Notes: generated by a model from the letters alone, not told the origin. DNA of 64,000 nucleotides from Qipengyuania pelagi (GCF_009827295.1 NZ_WTYD01000002.1:434001-498000), one strand, 5' to 3'. Positions 21,147 to 31,039 are shown, counted from the stretch's first letter. Made by a program: numbers and translations.

Positions 21147-22549
21147 TCGATCTCGCCCTGTTCGCCTTCGTGATGGCGTTCCTCGCCCTGGGGGTCGCGC
21201 GCCCGTTCCTGTGGGTGCTCGCCTATATCTATATCGACATCCTCGCGCCCCAGAAGATCGGCTGGGTGCTGACGCCCGCGCTTCCCATCTCGCTGATCGC
21301 CTTCTGCGCCGCCTTTGCCGGCTGGCTGCTGACCGATCCCAAGAGCGAGACGCGCTTCCATTATCGCCAGGGGCTGATGCTGTTCCTGCTGCTATATTGC
21401 TTCGCGACGACGCAGACCGCCGATTTCCCGGTCGAGGCGGCGACGAAGTGGGAATGGGTGTGGAAGGCGCTGGTCTTCGCGATCTTCCTCCCCTTCACCC
21501 TCACCACGCGCACCCGGATCGAGGGGGTGATCCTGACCATCGTGCTGACGGTGGGGGCGATCGTCATCAGCGCCGGGATGAAGACCGCGCTGGGCGGGGG
21601 CGGGTATGGGAGCCTCTATTTCTTCGTCAACGACAACTCCAACATCTACGAAAGTTCGACGCTCGCCACGGTCGCGATCGGGATGACGCCGCTGGTCGCC
21701 TGGCTGATGAAATACGGGCGCGTCTTCCCGCCCGACTGGCGCGTGAAGGTTTTCGGCGTGTGCCTGATCTTCGCCTGCCTGCTGATCCCGGTGGGGACCG
21801 AGGCGCGCACCGGCCTGCTTTGCATCGCGGTGCTGGGGATATTGCTGCTGCGCACGGTCAAGAACCGGATCGCCTATATCGCCGGGGCAGCCATGCTCGG
21901 CCTCGTCGCGCTGCCCTTCCTGCCCGCCAGTTACTGGGAGCGCATGGCGACCATTACCGAGCATGGCGGGGACCAGTCGGCCTCCACCCGCGTGGCGGTG
22001 TGGGAATGGACGATCGACTATGTGAGCGAACATCCCTTCGGTGGCGGGTTCGACGCCTACAGGGGCAACAGCTTCAAATACATCATGCCCGAGCGCAAGG
22101 AGGAAGGCAGCTCGGTCTCGATCGAATATGTCGAGGTGGAGGACAAGGGGCGCGCCTTCCACTCGTCCTATTTCGAGCTGTTGGGCGAACAGGGCTATCC
22201 CGGCTTCATCGTGTGGATGATGCTGCAATTGACGGGCCTGTGGCAGATGGAGCGCCTGCGTCGCCGCTATCGCACGCGGGACGGGCCGGAGGACGCCTGG
22301 ATCGGCCCGCTCGCGGCGGGATTGCAGAACGCACATGTCGTCTATCTCGTCGGCGCGGCGTTTCAGGGGATCGGCTATCAGCCCGTCATCTACCTGTTCC
22401 TCGGCCTCCAGATCGCGCTGTGGACCTATTGCGCGAAACGCGAATCGCTCGCCCCTGATGAGGGTAGCCAGCAACGCAGATCGCGGCGCGAGAAGCGTGC
22501 GCACCGCAATCCGTCTTCCGCGCCGGTTCGCGAAACTGCCATGCCGTAA
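21143..22549 (+). CDS. Putative O-glycosylation ligase, exosortase A system-associated
   Basis: A polytopic membrane protein of 468 residues from the GTG at 21143. It has about ten hydrophobic segments and a large extracytoplasmic loop before the last helices, the architecture of the Wzy/WaaL O-antigen ligase family. Landmarks of the exosortase-A-linked subfamily (TIGR03097) are the start FMAFLALGVARPFLWVLAYI, the segment GRAFHSSYFELLGEQGYPGF, and EHPFGGGFDAYRGNSFKYIM. It probably transfers or polymerises glycan at the periplasmic face. The C-terminal ~35 residues are basic and polar. The longer ATG frame from 20993 overlaps the small upstream gene and is rejected. Confidence 0.87.
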   Translation: MIDLALFAFVMAFLALGVARPFLWVLAYIYIDILAPQKIGWVLTPALPISLIAFCAAFAGWLLTDPKSETRFHYRQGLMLFLLLYCFATTQTADFPVEAATKWEWVWKALVFAIFLPFTLTTRTRIEGVILTIVLTVGAIVISAGMKTALGGGGYGSLYFFVNDNSNIYESSTLATVAIGMTPLVAWLMKYGRVFPPDWRVKVFGVCLIFACLLIPVGTEARTGLLCIAVLGILLLRTVKNRIAYIAGAAMLGLVALPFLPASYWERMATITEHGGDQSASTRVAVWEWTIDYVSEHPFGGGFDAYRGNSFKYIMPERKEEGSSVSIEYVEVEDKGRAFHSSYFELLGEQGYPGFIVWMMLQLTGLWQMERLRRRYRTRDGPEDAWIGPLAAGLQNAHVVYLVGAAFQGIGYQPVIYLFLGLQIALWTYCAKRESLAPDEGSQQRRSRREKRAHRNPSSAPVRETAMP

Positions 22550-22645
22550 CGGCACGCGCGGCGCGGTTGCGCCATGCTTTTCCTTGCGCCATGAGGCCCT
22601 CTGACAGGCGTGATCTTTCGCGCCGCATCAAAGAAGGAGAGGCCG

Positions 22646-23095
22646 ATGACCCCGCAGGAAGTGGCAGACAAGACCGGAGAACAGCTGGGCACCAGCGAAT
22701 GGGTCGAGATGACGCAGGAGCGCATCAACCAGTTCGCCGAAGCGACCGGTGACCACCAGTTCATCCACGTCAACGAAGAAGCCGCCAAGATGACGCCGTT
22801 CGGGGGCACCATCGCCCACGGTTTCCTGACCCTGTCGATGATCCCCTACCTCACCGCGAACAGCGACGTGCCGCGCGTGGACGGGATCAAGATGGCCGTG
22901 AACTACGGCGGCAACAAGACGCGCTTCATCAACCCGGTCCGTTCGGGCAAGCGCATTCGCGGCCACTGGAAGCTGCTTGAAATGACCGAGAAGCGCCCCG
23001 GCCAGTGGCAGCAGACGGTCGAGATCACGATCGAGATCGAAGGCGAGGACAAGCCCGCGCTGATCTGCGAATGGATGACGATGTATTTCGTCTGA
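22646..23095 (+). CDS. MaoC family (R)-specific enoyl-CoA hydratase-like dehydratase
   Basis: A 149-residue hot-dog-fold protein. The hydratase-2 motif is present: FAEATGDHQFIHVNEEAA with catalytic Asp and His, followed by GGTIAHGFLTLSMI. A strong ribosome-binding site (AAGGAGA) sits 6 bases before the ATG at 22646. Such enzymes hydrate enoyl-CoA to (R)-3-hydroxyacyl-CoA or the reverse. With the adjacent thiolase gene 80 bases downstream, and phbB and phaZ elsewhere in the window, it may feed beta-oxidation intermediates towards polyhydroxyalkanoate. Confidence 0.88.
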   Translation: MTPQEVADKTGEQLGTSEWVEMTQERINQFAEATGDHQFIHVNEEAAKMTPFGGTIAHGFLTLSMIPYLTANSDVPRVDGIKMAVNYGGNKTRFINPVRSGKRIRGHWKLLEMTEKRPGQWQQTVEITIEIEGEDKPALICEWMTMYFV

Positions 23096-23125
23096 TCCCC
23101 TTCGATCGTGACATTCCCCACCCGA

Positions 23126-23148
23126 CCCCTCCCTTGAAGGGGGAGGGG
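23126..23148. repeat. C/G-rich palindrome between maoC-like gene and thiolase
   Basis: A perfect inverted repeat, CCCCTCCC and GGGAGGGG, around a short TTGAAGG loop. It lacks a T tract. It could be a weak attenuator or a dispersed intergenic palindrome of the kind frequent in sphingomonads. Confidence 0.5.
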
Positions 23149-23174
23149 CTCCAGAACCCCTGAGGATTTCCACC

Positions 23175-24353
23175 ATGCGTGACGCAGTAATCGTCTCCAC
23201 CGCCCGCACCGCCATCGGCCGCGCCTATAAGGGCGGGTTCAACGACACCAAGGGGGCGACGCTCGGCTCCTATTCCCTGAAGCCCGCTATCGAACGCGCC
23301 GGGATCGAGCCGGGCGAGGTCGACGACGTGTTGTGGGGCGCCGCCCTGCAGCAGGGTGCGCAGGCCGGCAATCTCGCCCGCCAGGTCGCGCTGCGCGCCG
23401 GATGCCCGATCGGCACCAGCGGCATGACGATCGACCGCCAGTGCTCCTCCGGCCTGATGAGCATCGCCACTGCGGCGAAGCAGATCATCACCGACCGGAT
23501 GGACGTGGTCGCCGCCGGTGGTCAGGAGAGCATCTCGCTCGTCCAGACCAAGGATATGCGCGTCATGCCCGATCCCGAGCTGATGCAGATGCACGGCGCG
23601 ATCTATATGCCGATGCTCCAGACCGCCGAAACGGTCGCCCAGCGTTACGGCATCAGCCGGGACCAGCAGGACGAATACGCCCTCCAGTCGCAGCAGCGCA
23701 CCGCCGCCGCGCAGGAAGCGGGCAAGTTCGATGACGAGATCGTTGCCGTCTCCACCACCCACAAGGTGCAGGACAAGGAAACGGGCGAAATCTCGGACGT
23801 CGCGATCACCATCGACAAGGACGAAGGCAATCGCCCCTCGACCACGCTCGAAGGCCTCAACAGCCTCAAGCCGGTGATGGGCGAAGGCACCACGATCACG
23901 GCGGGCAATGCTTCGCAGCTTTCGGACGGCTCGAGCGCCAGCGTGCTGATGGAAGCCAAGGTCGCCGAGAAGAAGGGCCTCACGCCGCTCGGCCGCTATG
24001 TCGGCATGGCGGTCGCGGGCACCGAACCCGACGAGATGGGCATCGGCCCGGTCTTCGCGATCCCCAAGCTGCTCGAACGCTTCGACCTGAAGGTCGACGA
24101 TATCGGTATCTGGGAGCTGAACGAGGCTTTCGCCGTCCAGGTCCTCTACTGCCGCGACAAGCTCGGGATCGATAACGACAGACTGAACGTCAATGGCGGC
24201 TCGATCTCGATCGGCCACCCCTACGGCATGACCGGCGCGCGCTGCACCGGCCACGTGCTCTTGGAAGGCAAGCGCATGGGCGCCAAATACGGCGTCGTCA
24301 CCATGTGCGTCGGCGGCGGCATGGGCGCAGCGGGCCTGTTCGAGATTTTTTGA
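23175..24353 (+). CDS. Acetyl-CoA C-acyltransferase (thiolase)
   Basis: A type I/II thiolase of 392 residues. The acyl-accepting Cys90 lies in [10 protein letters not shown], the catalytic His in [10 protein letters not shown] and the second Cys in [13 protein letters not shown] near the C-terminus. It could condense two acetyl-CoA for PHB synthesis or act in beta-oxidation; the sequence does not separate these uses. The residue before the nucleophile is Gln rather than the usual Asn/Val seen in PhaA, which slightly favours a broader acyl-CoA thiolase. A strong terminator follows 20 bases after the stop. Confidence 0.92.
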   Translation: MRDAVIVSTARTAIGRAYKGGFNDTKGATLGSYSLKPAIERAGIEPGEVDDVLWGAALQQGAQAGNLARQVALRAGCPIGTSGMTIDRQCSSGLMSIATAAKQIITDRMDVVAAGGQESISLVQTKDMRVMPDPELMQMHGAIYMPMLQTAETVAQRYGISRDQQDEYALQSQQRTAAAQEAGKFDDEIVAVSTTHKVQDKETGEISDVAITIDKDEGNRPSTTLEGLNSLKPVMGEGTTITAGNASQLSDGSSASVLMEAKVAEKKGLTPLGRYVGMAVAGTEPDEMGIGPVFAIPKLLERFDLKVDDIGIWELNEAFAVQVLYCRDKLGIDNDRLNVNGGSISIGHPYGMTGARCTGHVLLEGKRMGAKYGVVTMCVGGGMGAAGLFEIF

Positions 24354-24372
24354 GAGAAAAGACAGGCTGGAC

Positions 24373-24414
24373 AAAGATGGGCGGTGCCGGAAAACGGCGC
24401 CGCCCATCTTTTTT
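24373..24414 (+). terminator. Rho-independent terminator of the thiolase gene
   Basis: A 12-bp GC-rich stem (AAAGATGGGCGG paired with CCGCCCATCTTT) enclosing a 15-base loop that itself can pair, followed by a T run. It lies 20 bases beyond the thiolase stop codon. The base composition changes abruptly to AT-rich directly after it. Confidence 0.9.
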
Positions 24415-24572
24415 GGCATCAACTAATGGCTGGTTTTGGGTGTGTCGGCTTCAGACGCTAGAGACAAAGATGCGCTTATCTGTTGAGGTAAATTTTGAAC
24501 AATATGTCCGACAATCTTCGTTTAATGTGCTAATAGAATTTTTTCTTAAACTCCTTGGGGCGTATTTGTGTG

Positions 24573-25346
24573 ATGGCGATAAAAGCAAATTCAAAGCGAA
24601 CGCAAACCCCCGAGCCGACCTTGGACTTAATGGTGAAGGCAATCATCGAAACTATGCCTGACCATTTTGCTCCGGATGAACATAATCTGCTCCCCGACGG
24701 AAAACGGTACAAAGCGCCCGACCATTCTGTTTTGGGTGGCTCGCTTCTCATTGAACGAAAATCCCGATCGGATGACTTAAGTGAGAAGGTCGTTCGCCGC
24801 CTTACGAAATTGGGGCTGGCTCAGGGCTGGCGCGGAGGTGCTTACGGTAAGCATCGCCTTGACCGGATTATGTCCGACTTTCCAAATTTGGTGGCAGCGA
24901 ATCGTGAGATTACCGACTATATTTTCCGCCAGATGCTTAAGCGGCTACGAGAAGCAAACAAGAAGTTCATTGTTTTTGCCAAGCACAATCCTGCTGCGCA
25001 CAGCACTCGCGTCGTCATCGTTTCCGACCATTCAACGCAACCGGGGGGCAATGCAGCCGACGAAGCATTTATTGGAAGGAAGATGGGCGGCTATAGCCCT
25101 GCGGACGACAACATACCTTACGTCGACGCTGTGATCCTGCTGAAGCACCCGTCCTACGTATTCGATGAGGAGAACAGCTATTGGCTCAAATGTCTTATCA
25201 GGGGCAGTCTAAGCGAGCAGAATCGAGACAAGGTCGTTCACTTGGCTAGCAAAATTCATAATAGTTTCGCTCTAATTCCCGAGTTTACCCAAGCCCTCAC
25301 GAAATTGCGCATGTCGGCTTTCCGGGTCACATTGATTTCCTCCTGA
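24573..25346 (+). CDS. AT-rich orphan gene with a possible PD-(D/E)XK nuclease-like motif
   Basis: A 257-residue protein of no recognised family. Codon use and base composition are visibly more AT-rich than in all neighbours, which suggests recent transfer. A candidate PD-(D/E)XK core is APD (Asp50), ten residues, then LLIERKSR (Glu61, Lys63). A helix with REANKKFIVFAKHNP and a strand ending VVIVSDHS follow, compatible with an alpha/beta fold. There is no signal peptide or membrane segment. The ATG at 24573 is preferred over upstream GTG/TTG codons. It stands alone on its strand between a terminator and the convergent phaZ. The nuclease assignment is a motif guess and needs a profile search. 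Confidence 0.5.
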   Translation: MAIKANSKRTQTPEPTLDLMVKAIIETMPDHFAPDEHNLLPDGKRYKAPDHSVLGGSLLIERKSRSDDLSEKVVRRLTKLGLAQGWRGGAYGKHRLDRIMSDFPNLVAANREITDYIFRQMLKRLREANKKFIVFAKHNPAAHSTRVVIVSDHSTQPGGNAADEAFIGRKMGGYSPADDNIPYVDAVILLKHPSYVFDEENSYWLKCLIRGSLSEQNRDKVVHLASKIHNSFALIPEFTQALTKLRMSAFRVTLISS

Positions 25347-25390
25347 GGTCCTAGATTTGACAGGGAGGCCGCCCTTTCGCCTCCGCTCTA

Positions 25391-26611
25391 TCACCCATGC
25401 TCCCCAATAAACTCCTCGACCACCGGGGCGATCTTTCCGCGCCATTTGCTGCCGTTGAAGATGCCGTAATGCCCGGCGCCCTCGGCCATGTAGTAGCGCT
25501 TCTTGGAAGCATCCAAATTCGGCGTCAGTTCCAGCGCGGCACGGGTCTGGCCTAGCCCCGAAATGTCGTCGCGCTCGCCTTCGATGGCGAGGAGGGCGGT
25601 CTTGGTGATGTCGCCCAGATCGATACGGCGGCCGCGGTGTTCGTAGGTGCCGTTGGGGAGCGAATGTTCCTGGAACACCTCCACCACGGTCTGGAGATAG
25701 AATTCCGCCGTCATGTCGCAGACGCTGCGATATTCGTCGTAGAAATCCTTGGTCGCCTGCGCGCTCGCATCGTCGCCGGCGGTGAGATGCTTGAACATCT
25801 CGTAATGGCTTTGCATGTGGTTGCCGAGATTCATCGACATGAAGCTCGCCAGCTGGAGGAAGCCGGGATAGACGCGCCGCCCGCTGCCGCGATACTGCAT
25901 CGGCACGGTGGCGATGACGTTGTGGCGGAACCACTCGATCGGGCGATCCATGGCGAGATCGTTGACCGTGGTGGGCGAACAGCGCGTGTCGATCGGCCCG
26001 CCCATCATGGTGAGCGTCCTGGGCGCACAGGGGTGATCGTCCCGGTTCATGATCGCGACTGCGGCGAACACCGGGACGGAGGGCTGGCAGACGGCCATGG
26101 CGTGCGCGTCCGGCCCGATATGTTCGAGGAAACCGATCACATAATCGATGTAATCGTCGAGATCGAACTGGCCTTCGGACAGCGGCACCGTCTTCGCATC
26201 GGCCCAGTCGGTGACATAGACCTCGCAGCTTTCGACCATGCGTTCGACCGTGCCGCGCAGCAGGGTGGCGTAATGGCCGCTCATCGGCGCGACGACGAGC
26301 AGCTTGGGCGCATCGTCGGCCAACCCGTCGCGGCGGAAGCGCTTGAGATCGCCGAAGGGCCGGTTGACCACGGTCGCTTCCTCGACCGGGCGGGCCTTCC
26401 CATCGACCTTGACCGCGTCGATATTCCAGGCGGGCTTGCCATAGGTGGCGGTGGCGTGGGCGAACACTTCGAGCGCACTCGCCGCCATCGGGCCCATGCC
26501 GAAATAGCCGAGCGGAAGCGCCGGATTGCTCAGCATTTCCGAGCCGATCGCGGCCAGGGCGCTGGCGCTCGATAGCCAGCTGCGTTGCAGTTCGTAGGCC
26601 TGGTAAAGCAT
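25391..26611 (-). CDS. phaZ: Intracellular poly(3-hydroxybutyrate) depolymerase
   Basis: An alpha/beta-hydrolase-type PhaZ of 406 residues that degrades native PHB granules in the cytoplasm. The family-specific nucleophile is a cysteine (Cys175) in AMAVCQPSVPVF. The N-terminus MLYQAYELQRSWLSS and the C-terminal YMAEGAGHYGIFNGSKWRG with the catalytic His match the intracellular PhaZ family. There is no signal peptide, which separates it from extracellular depolymerases. Longer frames upstream run antisense through the ABC transporter gene and are rejected. It is divergent from that ABC exporter gene. Confidence 0.95.
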   Translation of the reverse strand: MLYQAYELQRSWLSSASALAAIGSEMLSNPALPLGYFGMGPMAASALEVFAHATATYGKPAWNIDAVKVDGKARPVEEATVVNRPFGDLKRFRRDGLADDAPKLLVVAPMSGHYATLLRGTVERMVESCEVYVTDWADAKTVPLSEGQFDLDDYIDYVIGFLEHIGPDAHAMAVCQPSVPVFAAVAIMNRDDHPCAPRTLTMMGGPIDTRCSPTTVNDLAMDRPIEWFRHNVIATVPMQYRGSGRRVYPGFLQLASFMSMNLGNHMQSHYEMFKHLTAGDDASAQATKDFYDEYRSVCDMTAEFYLQTVVEVFQEHSLPNGTYEHRGRRIDLGDITKTALLAIEGERDDISGLGQTRAALELTPNLDASKKRYYMAEGAGHYGIFNGSKWRGKIAPVVEEFIGEHG

Positions 26612-26776
26612 TGCGGTTCCCCTGCGGACGCCTGTTCGAGTTCTTTGTGGCGTGCTTCGTTTGTCGGGACAAGGTGGCGATGGAATGCCTTGTGTGCAAC
26701 GCACAATGCACGAAAAGGCGGCAAACCGCGCCTCTGGCGAGTGGATTTTCTTGGCCTGCGGGCTTACGTGCGGGGC

Positions 26777-28633
26777 ATGGATGCCACTCCGCGCAAAATC
26801 TCCCGCAAGCGCCGCTTCGGCCGTGGTTCGCGCGCCGAGGGGGCGGGGCCCGACACGGGGACGGACATCGGCACTGGCGAGGCGCGCTCGCTGAAGCCGC
26901 TGCGCATGGTCTATTCTGCGGTTGCGAACTATCCCGGCTATCTCGCGCTCGCAGGCCTGGCGCTGATCATCACGGCGGCGGCCACGCTGGCGATCCCCGC
27001 CGGGTTCAAGATGGTGATCGATCGCGGGTTCTCGGCAGGCGGGAATGCGGACGATATCGGGCGCTGGTTCCGCTATCTGCTGATGATCGTGGCCGTCCTC
27101 GCGGCGGGCACCGCGATGCGGTTCTATTTCGTCAGCTGGCTGGGCGAGCGGGTGGTCGCGGATATCCGCCTGCGCGTGCACCGCAATCTCCTGCGGCTCG
27201 CCCCCGCCTTCTACGAGGAGAACTCCCCCAAGGAGATTTCCAGCCGCATGACCAGCGATACCGCGCTGATCGAACAGGTCGTCGGCACCACCGTCTCGGT
27301 CGCGCTGCGCAATCTGCTGATGGCGATCGGGGGGACGATCTACCTGTTCTACCTCGTGCCCGGCCTCACCATCGGCCTCGTGCTGATCATCCCGGCGATC
27401 GTGATCCCGATCACCTATTTCGGGCGCCGCCTGAGAACGGTCAGCCGCACCAGCCAGGATCGGGTGGCCGATATCGGCGCGATGGTGACCGAGGTCCTCT
27501 CGGCGATGAAGATCGTCCAGGGCTTCAATCAGGAAAAGCGCGAGGCGGATCGGTTTCAGGAGGCGGTGGAGCGCACATTCGGCGTGGCGCGGCGCCGCAT
27601 CCTCATCCGTGCGGCGATGACCGCGATCGTGATCCTGTTCGTGTTCGGCGGAATCACCATCCTGGTCTGGCGCGGGGCGACCGCCGTGAGCGAAGGGACG
27701 ATCACGGGCGGCACGATCGCGGCCTTCGTCCTTACAGCCGGATTGGTGGCGGGCGCCTTCGGATCGCTCACGGAGGTCTATGGCGACCTGTTGCGCGGCG
27801 CGGGCGCGGCGAGCCGGTTGGGCGAATTGCTGGAGGAAACGCCCGATATCGCGCCGCCCGCAAGGCCCCAGAGCCTCCCCGTCCCACCGCGCGGCAGCCT
27901 GTCCTTCCGCAACGTCACCTTCCGCTATCCAACCCGGCCCGATGTCGCGGCACTGAAGGATTTCAGCCTCGAGGTCGAACCGGGCGAGACGGTCGCCATT
28001 GTCGGGCCTTCGGGGGCCGGTAAATCGACCATCTTCCAGCTCGCCGAGCGGTTCTACGACCCCCAGGCCGGCACGATCCGCCTCGACGGGGTCGCGCTGA
28101 CGAGCGCCGATCCCGCCGACATCCGCGACCGGATCGCCATGGTGCCGCAGGACGGCGTCCTGTTCAGCGCGAATGCGCGCGACAATCTGCGCTACGGAAA
28201 CTGGGCGGCGAGCGATGAACAGATCTGGGATGCGGCGCGCGCGGCCAATGCCGCCGATTTCCTCGAACGCCTGCCCGACGGGCTCGACACCTATCTGGGC
28301 GAGAACGGCACCCGCCTGTCGGGCGGACAGCAGCAGCGGCTGGCCATCGCCCGCGCGCTGTTGCGCGATGCCCCGATCCTCTTGCTGGACGAGGCGACCA
28401 GCGCGCTCGATGCGGAAAGCGAGCGGCTGGTGCAGGATGCGCTCGAACGGCTGATGCAGGATCGCACCACGCTCGTCATCGCCCACCGCCTCGCCACCGT
28501 GCGCGCGGCGGACCGGATCGTGGTGATGGAGGATGGCGCGATCGTGGAACAGGGCACGCACGCCCAACTCTCTTCGGGCGAGGGCCTCTATGCCCGTCTC
28601 GCGACCCTCCAGTTCGGGCTCGAAAGCGCCTGA
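26777..28633 (+). CDS. ABC transporter, fused membrane and ATPase domains (exporter type)
   Basis: A half-size ABC exporter of 618 residues. Six predicted membrane segments lie between about residues 50 and 320, then the ATPase domain with Walker A GPSGAGKS (residues 410-417), signature LSGGQQQR (514-521) and Walker B ILLLDEATSALD. The order resembles lipid and drug exporters of the MsbA/LmrA type, so it probably works as a homodimer in the inner membrane. The substrate is unknown. The ATG at 26777 is chosen; a longer frame overlaps the divergent phaZ. Confidence 0.93.
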   Translation: MDATPRKISRKRRFGRGSRAEGAGPDTGTDIGTGEARSLKPLRMVYSAVANYPGYLALAGLALIITAAATLAIPAGFKMVIDRGFSAGGNADDIGRWFRYLLMIVAVLAAGTAMRFYFVSWLGERVVADIRLRVHRNLLRLAPAFYEENSPKEISSRMTSDTALIEQVVGTTVSVALRNLLMAIGGTIYLFYLVPGLTIGLVLIIPAIVIPITYFGRRLRTVSRTSQDRVADIGAMVTEVLSAMKIVQGFNQEKREADRFQEAVERTFGVARRRILIRAAMTAIVILFVFGGITILVWRGATAVSEGTITGGTIAAFVLTAGLVAGAFGSLTEVYGDLLRGAGAASRLGELLEETPDIAPPARPQSLPVPPRGSLSFRNVTFRYPTRPDVAALKDFSLEVEPGETVAIVGPSGAGKSTIFQLAERFYDPQAGTIRLDGVALTSADPADIRDRIAMVPQDGVLFSANARDNLRYGNWAASDEQIWDAARAANAADFLERLPDGLDTYLGENGTRLSGGQQQRLAIARALLRDAPILLLDEATSALDAESERLVQDALERLMQDRTTLVIAHRLATVRAADRIVVMEDGAIVEQGTHAQLSSGEGLYARLATLQFGLESA

Positions 28634-28793
28634 TCGCTTGCGTTTTCGGCGGTTCAGGCCGCTTTCAGCCGCACCATTCTATAAAGCCCGCTCTCGTTCC
28701 GACGAACGGCGTTGACGGGTCGCACCGGGCGCGCTTCACCCTGCCGGGTGACCTTCGGGACATTTCGTCCGCAAGTTTGGGAGTCGCCTTTCT

Positions 28794-30977
28794 ATGATCC
28801 GCCATATTCTTTCCGCCGGGGCCAGCGTCCTCACCCTGTCGCTCGCCGTGCCCGCCGCCGCGCAGGACGCGCATGAGATGGAGGGCGTCCACGAGGTGTT
28901 CCATGTCGAGCAGGGCGATGCGCCTGCCGCCGCCACGGTCGCCACGCCGACCATGAGCTTCGGGACCTGGGGCTTCGATCCCACGAGCCTGTCGCCCTCG
29001 ATCGATCCGGGTGACGACTTCTTCGCCTACGCCAACCAGAAATGGCTCGATGCCAATCCGCTGCCGCCCGAATACAGCCGCTTCGGCGCCTTCAACCTGC
29101 TGCGCGAGAAATCGACCAGCGACGTCAAGACCCTCGTCGACGAATTGGTCGCGCGCGATGCCGCCAGCCTGTCGAATGACGAGCGTCGCATCGTGGCCGC
29201 CTACAACGCCTATAACGACACCGCCGCGATCGACGCCGCGGGTCTCGCGCCCGCGCAGCCCTATCTCGATGCGATCCGGGGCACGGACGATCTGGCGCAG
29301 CTCGTCACGCTGTGGTCGAAGCCCGGCTATTCCAGCCCGCTCGGCGGCTATGTCTCGGTCGATGCCAAGGAGCCGACGCGCTATTCTGTCTATCTCGGCT
29401 CGGGCGGCCTCGGCCTGCCCGATCGCGATTACTATCTCGACACAAGCGAGAAGGGCCAGGCCATCCAGGCCAAATATCGCGACTATCTGACCTTCCTCTA
29501 CGAACAGGCCGGATACCAGAATGCCGCCGCGATGGCGCAGCAGGTCTATGATTTCGAAGACCAGATCGCGCGCACCGTCACCTGGGACCGCGCCACGCGC
29601 CGCAATCGCGACCTGACTTATAACGCGCTGACGCCTGCCGAATTGCGCGCCATGGCGGGCGATTTCCCGATTGACGCGATGCTGACCAATTCGGGCTTTG
29701 CCGACACGGACCGCTTCATCGTTTCCGACCTGCCGCCGAGCGATGCGCGGGCGCAGGAACTCGGCCTCGACGAAGCGACGCTTGCCAAGATCGGCGGCGG
29801 CACGCCCGCGATGATGAAGCTCGTTCAGGCGACCCCGCTCGACGTGTTGCAGGCCTGGACGGTCAAGGGCTTCCTGAATTCGAACGCGGCGGTCCTGCCG
29901 AGTGCGCTCGATAACGCGCAGTTCGCTTTCTACGGCACGACGCTGAACGGTACGCCCGAACAGCGCCCACGGTGGAAGCGTTCGATCGACGAGACCGAAG
30001 GCCTTTTGGGCGAGCTGGTCGGCGCGTCCTATGTCGAGCGCTATTTCCCCGCCGAGAACAAGGCCGCGATGGTCGATCTGGTCGCCAATCTGCGCAAGGC
30101 CGTCGCCCAGAGCATCGACGATATCGAGTGGATGAGCCCGGCGACCAAGAAGGAAGCCCTGGCCAAGCTCGACGCGTTCGATCCCAAGATCGGTTATCGC
30201 GACGAGCTGGAAACCTACGACACGCTGGCGATCGATGCCGACGGCCCGCTCGCCAACCGCATGGCGGCGGCGCAGTGGCAGTGGGACGATATGCTGTCGA
30301 AGCTCGGCGGTCCGATCGATCGCACCGAATGGGGGATGCTGCCCCAGACGGTGAACGCCTATTACAACCCCACCAAGAACGAGATCGTGTTCCCGGCGGG
30401 CATCCTCCAGCAACCCTTCTTCGGTATCACCGCCGATGCGGCGGTGAATTACGGGGGGATCGGCGGCGTGATCGGGCACGAGATCGGGCACGGTTTCGAC
30501 GATCAGGGCTCGAAGTCCGACGGTACGGGGATGCTGCGCAATTGGTGGACCGATGCCGATCGCGAGGCGTTCGATGCGCGCGGCAATGCGCTGGTCGAAC
30601 AGTATAACGCGTTCTGCCCGCTCGACGATGGGGAAACCTGCGTGAACGGGCGCCTGACGCTGGGCGAGAACATCGGCGATCTCGGCGGCCTGGCGCTCGC
30701 TTATCGCGCCTACAAGCTGCATCTGAACGGCAAGGAGGACAAGGTGATCGACGGGCTGACCGGCGATCAGCGCTTCTTCCTCGCATGGGCGCAGGTGTGG
30801 CGCTCGCAGCAGCGCGAGGATGCCGCTCGTCAGCGCCTGCGCACCGATCCGCACAGCCCGGAGGAATTCCGCGTCAACGGCGTCGTGCGCAACATGGACG
30901 CCTGGTACAACGCCTTCAACGTGACGCCGCAGGACGATCTGTATCTTCCGCCCGAACAGCGGATCGTGATCTTCTGA
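28794..30977 (+). CDS. M13 family zinc metallopeptidase (neprilysin-like)
   Basis: A 727-residue exported peptidase. A signal peptide (about residues 1-23, ending VPAAAQDA) leads to the secreted chain. The M13 zinc motif HEIGHGFDD is at residues 562-566, with the third ligand Glu625 in ENIGDLGGLALAY. The C-terminal part carries the substrate-binding segment FRVNGVVRNMDAWYNAF. These enzymes cut small peptides in the periplasm or outside. A GGGAG site precedes the ATG. It is single-gene, ended by a strong terminator before uppP. Confidence 0.94.
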   Translation: MIRHILSAGASVLTLSLAVPAAAQDAHEMEGVHEVFHVEQGDAPAAATVATPTMSFGTWGFDPTSLSPSIDPGDDFFAYANQKWLDANPLPPEYSRFGAFNLLREKSTSDVKTLVDELVARDAASLSNDERRIVAAYNAYNDTAAIDAAGLAPAQPYLDAIRGTDDLAQLVTLWSKPGYSSPLGGYVSVDAKEPTRYSVYLGSGGLGLPDRDYYLDTSEKGQAIQAKYRDYLTFLYEQAGYQNAAAMAQQVYDFEDQIARTVTWDRATRRNRDLTYNALTPAELRAMAGDFPIDAMLTNSGFADTDRFIVSDLPPSDARAQELGLDEATLAKIGGGTPAMMKLVQATPLDVLQAWTVKGFLNSNAAVLPSALDNAQFAFYGTTLNGTPEQRPRWKRSIDETEGLLGELVGASYVERYFPAENKAAMVDLVANLRKAVAQSIDDIEWMSPATKKEALAKLDAFDPKIGYRDELETYDTLAIDADGPLANRMAAAQWQWDDMLSKLGGPIDRTEWGMLPQTVNAYYNPTKNEIVFPAGILQQPFFGITADAAVNYGGIGGVIGHEIGHGFDDQGSKSDGTGMLRNWWTDADREAFDARGNALVEQYNAFCPLDDGETCVNGRLTLGENIGDLGGLALAYRAYKLHLNGKEDKVIDGLTGDQRFFLAWAQVWRSQQREDAARQRLRTDPHSPEEFRVNGVVRNMDAWYNAFNVTPQDDLYLPPEQRIVIF

Positions 30978-31002
30978 TCGCGCTGGTCGCATAGACTATC
31001 CC

Positions 31003-31039
31003 GGGGGGCGGCAGGTCGCTTGACTTGCCGCCCCCTTTT
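31003..31039 (+). terminator. Rho-independent terminator after the M13 peptidase gene
   Basis: A GC-rich stem (GGGGGCGGCAGGTC paired with GACTTGCCGCCCCC) with a four-base loop, followed directly by TTTTG. It sits 26 bases after the M13 stop and 16 bases before the uppP start. Confidence 0.88.
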
